Shown: piece after piece, positions 43,069 through 51,965 of the stretch
Layout: each line of letters begins with the position of its first letter
Position numbering within the stretch: position 1 is the first letter of the stretch
Assembly: GCF_024749285.1 (NCBI RefSeq)
Contig: NZ_CP087196.1
Coordinates: 6,448,001 to 6,512,000 of the forward strand
From: Pseudomonas sp. B21-015
GTDB lineage: Bacteria > Pseudomonadota > Gammaproteobacteria > Pseudomonadales > Pseudomonadaceae
Direction of reading: 5' to 3'
Length of the DNA: 64,000 nt
Notes under the pieces: model-generated
Told to the model about the DNA's origin: nothing
Database searches by the model: none
The model's input: only the letters and a program-made list of their open reading frames with translations
Made by a program: the position numbers and the translations under genes

Positions 43069-44877
43069 TCAGCCTTCGATCTCGATCAGGATCTCGCCCG
43101 GGTTCACCCGGTCGCCCTTGACCACGTGAATAGCGGTGACTTTGCCGGCGATGGCCGATTGGACTTCGGTTTCCATCTTCATCGCTTCGGTGATCAGCAC
43201 GGCTTGGCCGGCTTTCACGGTGTCGCCTTCCTTGACCAGCACATCGACGATGTTGCCTGGCATGGTGGTGCTGACGTGGCCCGGTGCAGTGGCTTGCTTG
43301 CGCTTGCTGCTGCCGCCGCTGACGAATTCGTTGAGCGGTTCGAACACCACTTCTTCCGGCATGCCGTCGATGGACAGGTAGAAGTGGCGCTTGCCTTCCG
43401 CTTTGACGCCCACACCGGTGATGTCGACGCGGTAGGTTTCACCGTGAACGTCGATGACGAACTCGGTCGGCACGCCTTCGCCACCCGCCGAAGTCACGCC
43501 GCCGGCTTCCGGAATCGGCAGCAGCACTTCTGGGGCCAGGGTGCCGGCAGCACGTTCTTCGAGGAACTTGCGGCCGATGTCCGGGAACATGGCGTAGGTC
43601 AGCACGTCTTCTTCAGACTTGGCCACGGCGCCGATTTCGGCACGCAGCTTGGTCATTTCCGGTTTGAGCAGATCGGCTGGACGGACGTCGATCACCTCTT
43701 CGCTGCCAATGGCCTGGCGACGCAGCTTTTCATTCACCGTACCCGGCGCCTTGCCGTAGCCGCCTTGCAGGTAGAGCTTCACCTCGTTGGTGATGGTCTT
43801 GTAGCGCTCGCCAGCCAGCACGTTGAAGAACGCCTGGGTGCCGACGATTTGCGAGGTCGGGGTCACCAGCGGCGGGAAGCCGAGGTCTTCACGAACGCGA
43901 GGGATCTCCGCCAGCACTTCGCTCATGCGGTTCAGGGCGCCCTGCTCTTTCAACTGGTTGGCCAGGTTGGAAATCATCCCGCCCGGCACCTGGTTGACTT
44001 GAACGCGAGTGTCGACGGCAGTGAATTCGCTTTCGAACTGGTGGTACTTCTTGCGCACGGCGTAGAAGTACAGGCCGATCTCTTGCAGCAGCTCCAGGTT
44101 CAAACCCGTGTCGAACTCGCTGCCTTTAAGGGCGGCGACCATCGATTCGGTGCCCGGGTGGCTGGTGCCCCAGGCGAAGCTGGAGATCGCGGTGTCGATA
44201 TGGTCGGCGCCGTTTTCGATGGCCTTGAGTTGGCACATTGCAGCCAGGCCAGCGGTGTCATGGGAATGGATGAACACCGGCAGCGATTGCTCGGCTTTCA
44301 GCGCCTTGACCAGCTCGCCAGTGGCGTATGGGGTCAGCAGGCCAGCCATGTCCTTGATCGCCACCGAGTCGCAACCCATGGCTTCCATTTGCTTGGCTTG
44401 CGCCACGAAAGCCTCGATGGTGTGTACCGGGCTGGTGGTGTAAGCGATGGTGCCTTGGGCGTGTTTACCGGCAGCTTTCACCGCTTCGATGGCCACCCGC
44501 AGGTTACGCACGTCGTTCATCGCATCGAAAATGCGGAACACGTCGATGCCGTTGACCGCAGCCTTGGCGACGAAGGCTTTGACCACGTCGTCGCTGTAGT
44601 GGCGGTAGCCCAGCAGGTTCTGGCCACGCAGGAGCATTTGCAGACGCGTGTTAGGCAAAGCCGCGCGCAGTTGGCGCAGGCGCTCCCACGGGTCTTCTTT
44701 CAGGAAGCGTACGCAGGCGTCGAAGGTCGCGCCGCCCCAGCATTCCAGCGACCAGTAGCCGACTTTGTCGAGCTTGTCGCAGATCGGCAGCATGTCTTCG
44801 GTGCGCATGCGGGTGGCGAGCAGCGATTGGTGGGCGTCGCGCAGGATTGTGTCGGTAACGTGGATTTGCTTGCTCAT
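43069..44877 (-). CDS. oadA: Pyruvate carboxylase subunit B / oxaloacetate decarboxylase alpha-type
   Basis: The 602-residue protein unites a carboxyltransferase (HMGL-like, about 1-300; TILRDAHQSLLATRM with the metal-site aspartate, and HSHDTAGLAAM with the metal histidines), a PYC_OADA conserved domain (about 300-470) and a biotinyl domain (about 530-602) with the biotin lysine in EAMKME. With the biotin carboxylase encoded 11 bases upstream it forms the two-subunit pyruvate carboxylase of pseudomonads that refills oxaloacetate. ATG 44877 gives MSKQIHVTDT. A sodium-pump membrane subunit is absent, which speaks against decarboxylase function. Confidence 0.95.
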   Translation of the reverse strand: MSKQIHVTDTILRDAHQSLLATRMRTEDMLPICDKLDKVGYWSLECWGGATFDACVRFLKEDPWERLRQLRAALPNTRLQMLLRGQNLLGYRHYSDDVVKAFVAKAAVNGIDVFRIFDAMNDVRNLRVAIEAVKAAGKHAQGTIAYTTSPVHTIEAFVAQAKQMEAMGCDSVAIKDMAGLLTPYATGELVKALKAEQSLPVFIHSHDTAGLAAMCQLKAIENGADHIDTAISSFAWGTSHPGTESMVAALKGSEFDTGLNLELLQEIGLYFYAVRKKYHQFESEFTAVDTRVQVNQVPGGMISNLANQLKEQGALNRMSEVLAEIPRVREDLGFPPLVTPTSQIVGTQAFFNVLAGERYKTITNEVKLYLQGGYGKAPGTVNEKLRRQAIGSEEVIDVRPADLLKPEMTKLRAEIGAVAKSEEDVLTYAMFPDIGRKFLEERAAGTLAPEVLLPIPEAGGVTSAGGEGVPTEFVIDVHGETYRVDITGVGVKAEGKRHFYLSIDGMPEEVVFEPLNEFVSGGSSKRKQATAPGHVSTTMPGNIVDVLVKEGDTVKAGQAVLITEAMKMETEVQSAIAGKVTAIHVVKGDRVNPGEILIEIEG

Positions 44878-44888
44878 TGTTCTTTTCC

Positions 44889-46304
44889 TCACAGGCCTGC
44901 GTGGGCGGCGATGGCGGCGGCGATGGCCAGGGCCAGCTCTTCGGGTTTGCGCTTGATCGAGTAGTTGGTCAGTTCAGGGTGGCTTTCAACGAAGCTGGTG
45001 TTGAACTGGCCGCTACGAAATTCCGGATTACGCAGGATTTCCTGGTAGTACGCGGCGGTGGTCTTGACCCCTTGCAGACGCATGTCGTCCAGAGCTCGCA
45101 AGCCACGGTCCATCGCCTCTTCCCAGGTCAGCGCCCAGACCACCAGTTTCAGGCACATGGAATCGTAAAACGGTGGAATGGTGTAACCGGTATAGATCGC
45201 CGTATCGGTGCGCACACCAGGACCGCCGGGTGCGTAGTAACGGGTGATCTTGCCGAAGCTCGGCAGGAAGTTGTTTTTCGGGTCTTCGGCGTTGATGCGG
45301 AACTGCAGCGCGAAACCGCGGTGCTGGATGTCTTCCTGTTTCACCGAGAGCGGCAGGCCGGAGGCGATGCGGATCTGCTCGCGCACGATGTCGATGCCGG
45401 TGATTTCTTCGGTGATGGTGTGTTCCACCTGCACCCGGGTGTTCATCTCCATGAAGTACACCTCGCCCTCGGCGAGCAGGAACTCCACGGTGCCGGCGTT
45501 CTCGTAACCCACGGCCTTGGCCGCACGCACCGACAGGTCGCCGATGTAGGCACGCTGCTCCGGGGTCAGTTGCGGGCTCGGAGCAATCTCGATCAGCTTC
45601 TGGTTGCGACGCTGGATCGAGCAATCACGCTCGAACAGGTGCACCACGTTGCCAAAGCTGTCACCGAGAATCTGCGCTTCGATGTGTTTCGGATTGACGA
45701 TGCATTTTTCCAGAAACACTTCCGCCGAACCGAAAGCCTTGGTGGCTTCGGAAATCACTCGCGGAAAGGCTTGTTCGAGTTCTTCGCGGCTGTTGCAACG
45801 ACGAATACCGCGGCCGCCGCCACCGGACGTGGCCTTGAGCATCACCGGGTAACCGATGCGGTCGCCTTCGCTCAGGGCTTCTTCGATGCCCGACACGTTG
45901 CCTTCGGTGCCTGGGGTGACCGGTACGCCAGCCTTGATCATGCTGCGGCGCGCTTCGGTCTTGTCGCCCATGCGGCGAATCACTTCAGCCGATGGACCAA
46001 TGAATTTGATCCCGCGTTCAGCACAGATGTCCGCCAGCTCGGCATTTTCCGAAAGGAAGCCGTAGCCGGGGTGCAACGCATCGCAACCGGTTTCCACGGC
46101 CAGGTTCACCAGCTTGCGCGGGTTCAGGTAACCAGCCAGCGGCTCGGCACCGATGCTGTGGGCCTCGTCCGCACGCTTCACATGCAAGGCATGGCGATCG
46201 GCGTCGGAATAGATCGCGACCGAGCGGATGCCCATCTCGGCGCAAGCCCGCACGATTCGTACGGCAATCTCACCACGGTTGGCGATCAGGATTTTTTTTA
46301 TCAC
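44889..46304 (-). CDS. pycA: Pyruvate carboxylase subunit A (biotin carboxylase)
   Basis: The 471-residue biotin carboxylase carboxylates the biotin of the partner encoded next. It has the family opening KKILIANRGEIAVRIVRAC, the glycine-rich ATP loop KATSGGGGRGIRRC (near 159-172), and the catalytic strand VYFMEMNTRVQVEHTITEE (near 282-300). It resembles AccC closely; the pairing with oadA and the divergent pycR mark it as the pyruvate carboxylase form. Start is GTG 46304 with AAGGGA upstream. 190 bases separate it from pycR. Confidence 0.95.
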   Translation of the reverse strand: MIKKILIANRGEIAVRIVRACAEMGIRSVAIYSDADRHALHVKRADEAHSIGAEPLAGYLNPRKLVNLAVETGCDALHPGYGFLSENAELADICAERGIKFIGPSAEVIRRMGDKTEARRSMIKAGVPVTPGTEGNVSGIEEALSEGDRIGYPVMLKATSGGGGRGIRRCNSREELEQAFPRVISEATKAFGSAEVFLEKCIVNPKHIEAQILGDSFGNVVHLFERDCSIQRRNQKLIEIAPSPQLTPEQRAYIGDLSVRAAKAVGYENAGTVEFLLAEGEVYFMEMNTRVQVEHTITEEITGIDIVREQIRIASGLPLSVKQEDIQHRGFALQFRINAEDPKNNFLPSFGKITRYYAPGGPGVRTDTAIYTGYTIPPFYDSMCLKLVVWALTWEEAMDRGLRALDDMRLQGVKTTAAYYQEILRNPEFRSGQFNTSFVESHPELTNYSIKRKPEELALAIAAAIAAHAGL

Positions 46305-46441
46305 TTGGAGGTTCCCTTGAGCCGGTGGTACCCACGACCTGTCAAACCAGGTCGACGCGTGACCAAATGTTTCAATTCAGTCGCAGCTCCACACTAGCGC
46401 TCGCAAGGGATTAACAAAAATGAATAATAATTGGGTCACGC

Positions 46442-46457
46442 ATAAGCAAAGACTTAT
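46442..46457. promoter_or_regulatory. LysR-type operator candidate between pycA and pycR
   Basis: ATAAG, six bases, CTTAT: a dyad of the T-N11-A kind that LysR regulators bind. It lies 38 bases before pycR, and is suited to autoregulation and to control of the divergent pycA. Confidence 0.5.
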
Positions 46458-46494
46458 AGTTGAGGCATCAGCCTTCGCTCAGGATTTATAGAAA

Positions 46495-47457
46495 ATGCGT
46501 AAGTCATTGATGCGTATGACATTGCGTCAATTGCAAATCTTCAATGAGGTGTGCGACCTAAGGTCCTACAGCCGCGCAGCTGATGAAATGTCTCTCACAC
46601 AACCTGCCGTGAGCCTACAGATTCGTCAACTCGAAGAGCTGATTGGTCAGCCCTTGTTCGATTACGTCGGCAAAAAACTCTACATGACCGAGGCGGCCGA
46701 AGCACTGCAGCGCGCCAGCCGGGATATTTTCGGGCGCCTGGAAAACCTCGATATGCAGCTGTCGGACATGCAAGGCTCATTGCAGGGCCAACTGAAACTG
46801 GCGGTGGAATCCAGTGCCAAGTATTTCGTACCGCACCTGTTTGCCGCCTTCAAGCGCCAGCACCCGGAGGTGAATCTGCAACTGACGGTGGTCAACCGTG
46901 GGCAAGTGATCCGGCGCCTCTCCGACAACCGCGACGACCTGGTGATCATGTCCATGGTGCCGCAGGACATGGGGCTGGAGTTCTTGCCATTTCTCAACAA
47001 CCCGATTGTCGCCGTAGCACCGCCGGATCATCCGCTGTGCCACATGGGCCCACTGCGCTTGCAGGATCTGGAGCCCTACACGCTGCTATTACGCGAATCC
47101 GGCTCCGGTACGCGATTGGCCTGCGAAGAGTATTTCAAAGAAAAGCGCGTGCACTTCAACCAGACCCAGGAGGTCTCATCGGCCGAAGCCCAGCGTGAAT
47201 GTGTGCTCGCGGGTCTGGGCTTGGCGCTGTTGACGCGCCATGCCCTGAACCTTGAGTTGGCAACGGGCGGACTGATCGAGTTGCCGGTTGAAGAGCTGCC
47301 GCTGTTCCGTAGCTGGTGCCTGGTGCAGGCCAAAGCCAAACGGCTGTCACCCGTGGCGCACGCATTCCTTGCGTTTATCCGCAGCGAGCGTATGCAAATC
47401 AGCGCCCTGGTTGAGCGTTTCGACGGGAAGTTGCGGGAGCTGCCTGCCAGTAATTGA
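46495..47457 (+). CDS. pycR: LysR-family regulator PycR
   Basis: The 320-residue regulator has the LysR helix-turn-helix at about 8-65 (LRQLQIFNEVCDLRSYSRAA with LTQPAVSLQIRQLEEL) and the effector domain after about 95. In P. aeruginosa the regulator divergent from the pyruvate carboxylase genes is named PycR and affects lipid metabolism and virulence; the same arrangement is seen here. The ATG at 46495 has AGGA ten bases upstream; ATG 46510 is another option. Its 3' end overlaps the convergent small gene by 59 bases. Confidence 0.9.
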   Translation: MRKSLMRMTLRQLQIFNEVCDLRSYSRAADEMSLTQPAVSLQIRQLEELIGQPLFDYVGKKLYMTEAAEALQRASRDIFGRLENLDMQLSDMQGSLQGQLKLAVESSAKYFVPHLFAAFKRQHPEVNLQLTVVNRGQVIRRLSDNRDDLVIMSMVPQDMGLEFLPFLNNPIVAVAPPDHPLCHMGPLRLQDLEPYTLLLRESGSGTRLACEEYFKEKRVHFNQTQEVSSAEAQRECVLAGLGLALLTRHALNLELATGGLIELPVEELPLFRSWCLVQAKAKRLSPVAHAFLAFIRSERMQISALVERFDGKLRELPASN

Positions 47458-47611
47458 GTTCCAGACCGTCAGGAAATTCGCCGATTTCGGCCAGAAGCTG
47501 GCGGCGTTCGCAGCGATCTTCGATCGCGCGACGAAATTCCATGCGGCGCTGGTCTTCTTGCTGACGACGGGTTTTGACAGCGCTGTTGCGTTCTTCGTAG
47601 GGCTGGGCCAT
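47399..47611 (-). CDS. Small charged protein, PA3496-like
   Basis: The 70-residue product is highly charged and helical: MAQPYEERNSAVKTRRQQED, then RRMEFRRAIEDRCERRQLLA. This pattern (KTRRQ-EDQRRM-FRRAIE) is that of a small Pseudomonas family sometimes annotated as PA3496-type envelope integrity protein. It has a good Shine-Dalgarno (CTTGGGAGAC) before ATG 47611. The end overlaps the convergent pycR, which makes the last 20 residues less certain. Function not known. Confidence 0.65.
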   Translation of the reverse strand: MAQPYEERNSAVKTRRQQEDQRRMEFRRAIEDRCERRQLLAEIGEFPDGLELNYWQAAPATSRRNAQPGR

Positions 47612-47735
47612 TTCGAGTCTCCCAAGGCGAGTACGGGAGTTTCAAGATAGGCGCGAGGGATGACGGTTTGGCGGCGGGAGGGTTACAGAGGTGTGAACAT
47701 TGGCAGATGACAGGGGTGTTTTTGAGGGCGCCTTC

Positions 47736-47823
47736 CGGGCAAGCCCGCTCCCACAGGGGCCGGTGGTGTTCGCTCATTCTGTGCAACACAGCCGATCCTT
47801 GTGGGAGCGGGCTTGCCCGCGAA
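47736..47823. repeat. REP doublet
   Basis: GCGGGC-type cores: CGGGCAAGCCCGCTCCCACA on the left (first bases altered) and TGTGGGAGCGGGCTTGCCCG on the right, about 45 bases apart, between the small gene and the RpiR regulator. Confidence 0.9.
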
Positions 47824-47866
47824 AAGGTCGGAACGACCTTCCGACTATTTCACGCCAAACGACGAA

Positions 47867-48733
47867 TCAATCGTCGAGGGCTTTTACTGACTTGGGCGAC
47901 AGTCGCAAGCTGCGAAGGCTGCGCTTGACGCTTTTCAGGTGATTGACCAGGCTCGGACCGCGGGCCATGGCGACGCCCATCGCCAGCACATCGATCACCA
48001 CCAGGTGGGCGATGCGCGACGTCAGCGGCGTGTAGATTTCGGTGTCTTCGTGCACATCGATCGCCAGGTTGACGGTCGACAACTCGGCCAACGGTGTCTG
48101 GCTCGGGCACAGGGTGATCAGCGAGGCACCGCTTTCGCGCACCAGGTTGGCCGTGATCAACAGATCTTTGGAACGCCCCGACTGAGAAATACAGATCGCC
48201 ACGTCGGTTGGCTTCAGGGTGACCGCCGACATCGCCTGCATGTGCGGGTCGGAATACGCCGCCGCGGTCAGCAGCAAACGGAAGAACTTGTGCTGGGCAT
48301 CCGCCGCTACCGCACCGGAGGCGCCGAAGCCGTAGAACTCGACACGCTGGGCCTGGGACATCGCCGTCACGGCTTTTTGCAATGCCACCGGATCGAGTTT
48401 CTCGCGAACCTCCATCAGCGTATGCAGGGTGGTGTCGAAGATTTTCAGGCTGTAATCGGCAACCGAATCGTCTTCATGGATCGCGAACTGCCCGAAACTC
48501 GCGCCGGCCGCCAGGCTCTGCGCCAGTTTCAGTTTCAAATCCTGAAACCCGGAGCAACCGATGGCGCGGCAAAACCGCACGATGGTCGGCTCGCTGATGC
48601 CCACGCTGTGGGCCAGGTCGGCCATGGAACTGTGCATCACCGCCGCAGGGTCAAGCAGCACGTGGTCGGCGACCTTGAGCTCCGACTTGCGTAACAGGTG
48701 GCGTGACTGGGCGATGTGTTGCAGCAGATTCAA
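47867..48733 (-). CDS. MurR/RpiR-family regulator, HexR-like
   Basis: The 288-residue regulator has an RpiR-type helix-turn-helix at about 1-78 (SMADLAHSVGISEPTIVRFC) and a SIS sugar-phosphate domain at about 115-250 (VEFYGFGASGAVAADAQHKF and CISQSGRSKDLL). It resembles HexR, the sensor of the Entner-Doudoroff intermediate KDPG, but the N-terminus differs from the HexR I remember beside zwf, so it is probably a paralogue. The start appears to be TTG 48733. A TGTAGT-ACTACA palindrome lies 48 bases upstream. Confidence 0.88.
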   Translation of the reverse strand: MNLLQHIAQSRHLLRKSELKVADHVLLDPAAVMHSSMADLAHSVGISEPTIVRFCRAIGCSGFQDLKLKLAQSLAAGASFGQFAIHEDDSVADYSLKIFDTTLHTLMEVREKLDPVALQKAVTAMSQAQRVEFYGFGASGAVAADAQHKFFRLLLTAAAYSDPHMQAMSAVTLKPTDVAICISQSGRSKDLLITANLVRESGASLITLCPSQTPLAELSTVNLAIDVHEDTEIYTPLTSRIAHLVVIDVLAMGVAMARGPSLVNHLKSVKRSLRSLRLSPKSVKALDD

Positions 48734-48780
48734 AGGGGCGGACTCTTTGTTATTGGCAGGTGCCGGGGATGTAGCACGCT

Positions 48781-48795
48781 TGTAGTTATACTACA
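48781..48795 (-). promoter_or_regulatory. HexR-like palindrome upstream of the RpiR regulator
   Basis: TGTAGT-TAT-ACTACA is a perfect dyad and matches the TGTAAT-www-ATTACA form of HexR operators at 13 of 15 bases. It lies where the promoter of the regulator must be and suggests autoregulation. Confidence 0.65.
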
Positions 48796-48868
48796 TGAAT
48801 TGGCTTTTTGCCTGCTCAATGCGTAACTCGATGTCCCCATTTCACGCGACATGCACTCTATGTAGCAC

Positions 48869-51742
48869 TTACAAGGGTTTCGCGTCCGCACGCAACAGCT
48901 CAGCCAGGTCAGCAGCCTCAACCGGGCGGCTGATCCAATAGCCCTGCACCTCATCGCAACGCTCGGCCCTCAGAAATTCCAGCTGCTCCGGTCGCTCGAC
49001 GCCTTCAGCCACCACTTTCAGCGACAAACCATGGGCCATGGCAATAATCGCCCGGGTGATCGCCGCATCTTCACTGCTCTCCCCCAGACCACGGATAAAC
49101 GCCTGATCGATCTTCACGTAGTCCACAGGAATGCGCTTGAGGTAGCTCAGCGACGAATACCCGGTACCAAAATCGTCGATTGCCAGCTTCACCCCAAGGT
49201 CACGCAACTGCTGGAAGGTCGCAAGGATGTGCTCGACGCTGTCCAGCAACTGGCTTTCGGTGAGTTCCAGTTCCAGGTAATGCGGCGCCAGACCGGTTTC
49301 CTCCAGCACCTGGCGCACCAGACTGACCAGTTTTCCCTGACGCAGCTGATGCACCGACAGGTTGACCGACACCCGAATCGGCTCCAGCCCCTGACGCTGC
49401 CACTCGCACGCTTGCCAACAGGCTTGACGCAAAACGAACTCACCGATGGCGCCGATCAGCCCGGTTTCCTCGGCCAGACCGATGAAATCCCCCGGTGGCA
49501 CCTGGCCCAGGGTCGGGTGATTCCAGCGTACCAACGCCTCGGCGGCATTCAGCCGGCCGGTGGCGAGGCAGAGTTTGGGTTGATAAAACACCTTAAGCTG
49601 CTTTTCTTCGATGGCTTTGCGCAGCTGGTTCTCGAGCTGCAAACGCTCGAGCGTGCTGGCTTGCAAGCTATCGGTATAGAACTGGAAATTATTGCCGCCC
49701 AAGTGTTTGGCATGCTGCATGGCCATGTTCGACTGACTGACCAGCGCGGAAATCTCCCGTGCGGTGTCCGGCAACAGGCTGATGCCCATCGACACGCTCA
49801 CCACCAATTCATGACCTTCGACGGTGATTGGCAATCGCAGCTTGGTCGACAAACGGGTCGCCACCCGTGCCAGGCTCGACAGGCTGCCGTAGGCATCGAA
49901 CAGCACTGCAAATTCATCGCCGGACAATCGGGCAATGGTGTCTGCTTCTGGCAGCGCATTGACCAACCGTCGGGCCATTTTCTGTAACAACTCATCGGCA
50001 ATTTCATGGCCGAGGCTATCGTTGAGCAGCTTGAAACGGTCAAGATTGATGTGCAGTAACGCCAGACTGCGACGACCGCCCTGGCGCCCCCGTTGATGAG
50101 CCTCGTGCAGCCGTTCGCGGAATAACGAACGGTTGGCCAGCCCCGTGAGTTCATCGTAATGGGCGAGGTAGCGCATACGTTCTTCTGACTCACGCCGAGC
50201 GGACAGATCGGCGAAGAAACCTACGATATGACTCACATTTCCCCGCGTATCGCGCACGGCATTCAGTTGCAGCCATTGCGGATACAATTCGCCATTCTTG
50301 CGGGTTTCGACCAGCTCGCCCTGCCAGCTGCCCTGCTGTTCCAGCGCCTGACGAATTGCCGCGTAATGCCTCCGGGCGTCGCGACTGCACGGCAACTCGA
50401 CCACGTTTCGCCCGAGCATGTCTTCAATGTCGTAACCCGTCACCCGACTGAAGGCCTGATTGACGGCAATCAACGCGTAATTCGGGTCCAAAATCACAAT
50501 GCCTTCGCTGGCGGCCTCGAACACCGTCGCCGCCAGTTGGCGCTGTTCTTCCAGGCCCTTGCTGGCGCTGATATCGCGGCGGGTGCCGACCATGCGGATC
50601 ACTCGGCCGTTTTCGCTTCGCTCGACCGCTCGACCCCGGTCCTCGATCCAGACCCAATGGCCATCGCCATGTCGCACCCGGTACTCGATCTGATAATCCT
50701 CGGTGCGGCCCTTCAAATGCTCGACCAGCGCCCGCCTCAGCGATGGCAAGTCGTCGGGGTGCAGCCTCGGTTTGAGGTGGCGGAGCATCGCCGTCACGTA
50801 TTCCGGTTCCAGCCCGAACAACTCCTGGAGCTGGGTGTGATGGACTTCGTCAGTCTGCAGGTTCCAGTCCCACAACCCGAGTTCGCTCGCCTTCAACGCT
50901 AGCGCCAGCCGTGCCTCGCTCTTGCTCAAGGCCTGGTTGGCCGCGTCCAGCTCCAGGCTGCGTTGGGCGACTCGGTTTTCGAGGTCGACCTGGGTTTCGC
51001 GCAATTCGTCTTCGGCACGGCGACGCTGGTCGATTTCCTTGGCCAGCTCGTGGTTGAGCTGGTCGCTGCGACTTTGGGCCTGCTGCAAGTGCTCGATCAG
51101 TGCCTGATTTTGAAAGCGTCGCAGCAACCCCTGATCGATCAGGCGATTGACCTGCCAGGCGACCACGCTCAATGAGCCCAGCAAAATCAGCCCGAACCAG
51201 CCCCAGCCCTGCTCCTGTTCATCGCCGCCCCAGAACAGATAGCCGATGGCCGGCAACAGACAGGGCAAGGTAAAGGACAGAAAAGCCGGCAGGCTGACGG
51301 CATAAGCGACACTGGCCGAGAGGGCTGCGGCGCCGATCAGGCCGAACACCCAGGCCTGCTGCATGAAATTATCAACGGGCACCAACGCGATGCCGGCACC
51401 GGCCAGGGTCAGGCCGGTCATGGCCGAACCGAGCAGGAACATACGACGCCAGATCGGATGGGCCTGACGGTTGGGAATCGCCGAATCGAAGGCCGCGACC
51501 TGAATCACTCGCAATGCCACCAGCGACAACAACCAGATCAGCCAGACGCTGACCACGAAGTAACGCTGCGGGCTCCAGAGCAACCCGGCACACACCAGAC
51601 CGTTGATCAGCATGAACAGCGTCGGCAATAGCGAGCCCTGGTACAGCAGACGCGTGCGTTCGACCGCCATCTCCATGGCGTATTGTTTGCGGATAACCCG
51701 GGGCTCCACAGAGGGGCCCGACAGGTCGGAGCTGAGGGTCAT
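48869..51742 (-). CDS. GGDEF/EAL protein with PAS sensors
   Basis: The 957-residue membrane protein acts on cyclic di-GMP. Order: six or so hydrophobic segments (about 30-215), a coiled coil (about 220-300), two PAS/PAC units (about 300-430 and 430-555), a GGDEF domain (about 560-720) whose signature is SGDEF (RLSGDEFAVLF), and an EAL domain (about 735-957) with intact EALVRWNHP, DDFGTGYSSL and KIDQAFI. All phosphodiesterase metal ligands I can name are present, so it is likely a phosphodiesterase, with uncertain cyclase activity. ATG 51742 is chosen; 51772 is possible. It is divergent from uvrD. Confidence 0.93.
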   Translation of the reverse strand: MTLSSDLSGPSVEPRVIRKQYAMEMAVERTRLLYQGSLLPTLFMLINGLVCAGLLWSPQRYFVVSVWLIWLLSLVALRVIQVAAFDSAIPNRQAHPIWRRMFLLGSAMTGLTLAGAGIALVPVDNFMQQAWVFGLIGAAALSASVAYAVSLPAFLSFTLPCLLPAIGYLFWGGDEQEQGWGWFGLILLGSLSVVAWQVNRLIDQGLLRRFQNQALIEHLQQAQSRSDQLNHELAKEIDQRRRAEDELRETQVDLENRVAQRSLELDAANQALSKSEARLALALKASELGLWDWNLQTDEVHHTQLQELFGLEPEYVTAMLRHLKPRLHPDDLPSLRRALVEHLKGRTEDYQIEYRVRHGDGHWVWIEDRGRAVERSENGRVIRMVGTRRDISASKGLEEQRQLAATVFEAASEGIVILDPNYALIAVNQAFSRVTGYDIEDMLGRNVVELPCSRDARRHYAAIRQALEQQGSWQGELVETRKNGELYPQWLQLNAVRDTRGNVSHIVGFFADLSARRESEERMRYLAHYDELTGLANRSLFRERLHEAHQRGRQGGRRSLALLHINLDRFKLLNDSLGHEIADELLQKMARRLVNALPEADTIARLSGDEFAVLFDAYGSLSSLARVATRLSTKLRLPITVEGHELVVSVSMGISLLPDTAREISALVSQSNMAMQHAKHLGGNNFQFYTDSLQASTLERLQLENQLRKAIEEKQLKVFYQPKLCLATGRLNAAEALVRWNHPTLGQVPPGDFIGLAEETGLIGAIGEFVLRQACWQACEWQRQGLEPIRVSVNLSVHQLRQGKLVSLVRQVLEETGLAPHYLELELTESQLLDSVEHILATFQQLRDLGVKLAIDDFGTGYSSLSYLKRIPVDYVKIDQAFIRGLGESSEDAAITRAIIAMAHGLSLKVVAEGVERPEQLEFLRAERCDEVQGYWISRPVEAADLAELLRADAKPL

Positions 51743-51965
51743 AGGCAATGTTCTTGTTCTTATAGTGAGCATGTGAGCTCGAGTTGTGAACGGAGCATAC
51801 ACAAGCAAATGCCCGGACCAAACTGGTCCAGGTCATAAATATAGACAAAAATATCGGCCGCCCACGCCTGCAGCCAGTGACCGACCGGTCGTCATCGGTG
51901 CTTCTTTCATCGGCTAATGCAAAGCTCGGTTTGCCCGGTGTGACGGCGCACCCTAGAATGCCCCG

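Noticed and set aside
43069..44877. Sodium-pumping oxaloacetate decarboxylase
   Set aside because: No membrane beta or gamma subunit is adjacent, while a biotin carboxylase gene and pycR are, so pyruvate carboxylase fits better.
42892..44964. Plus-strand ORF of 690 codons opposite oadA
   Set aside because: It is antisense to a clear carboxylase subunit and has no recognisable domain.
47867..48733. Calling the RpiR regulator hexR outright
   Set aside because: Its N-terminus differs from the HexR I remember beside zwf, and no zwf-edd-eda genes are near.
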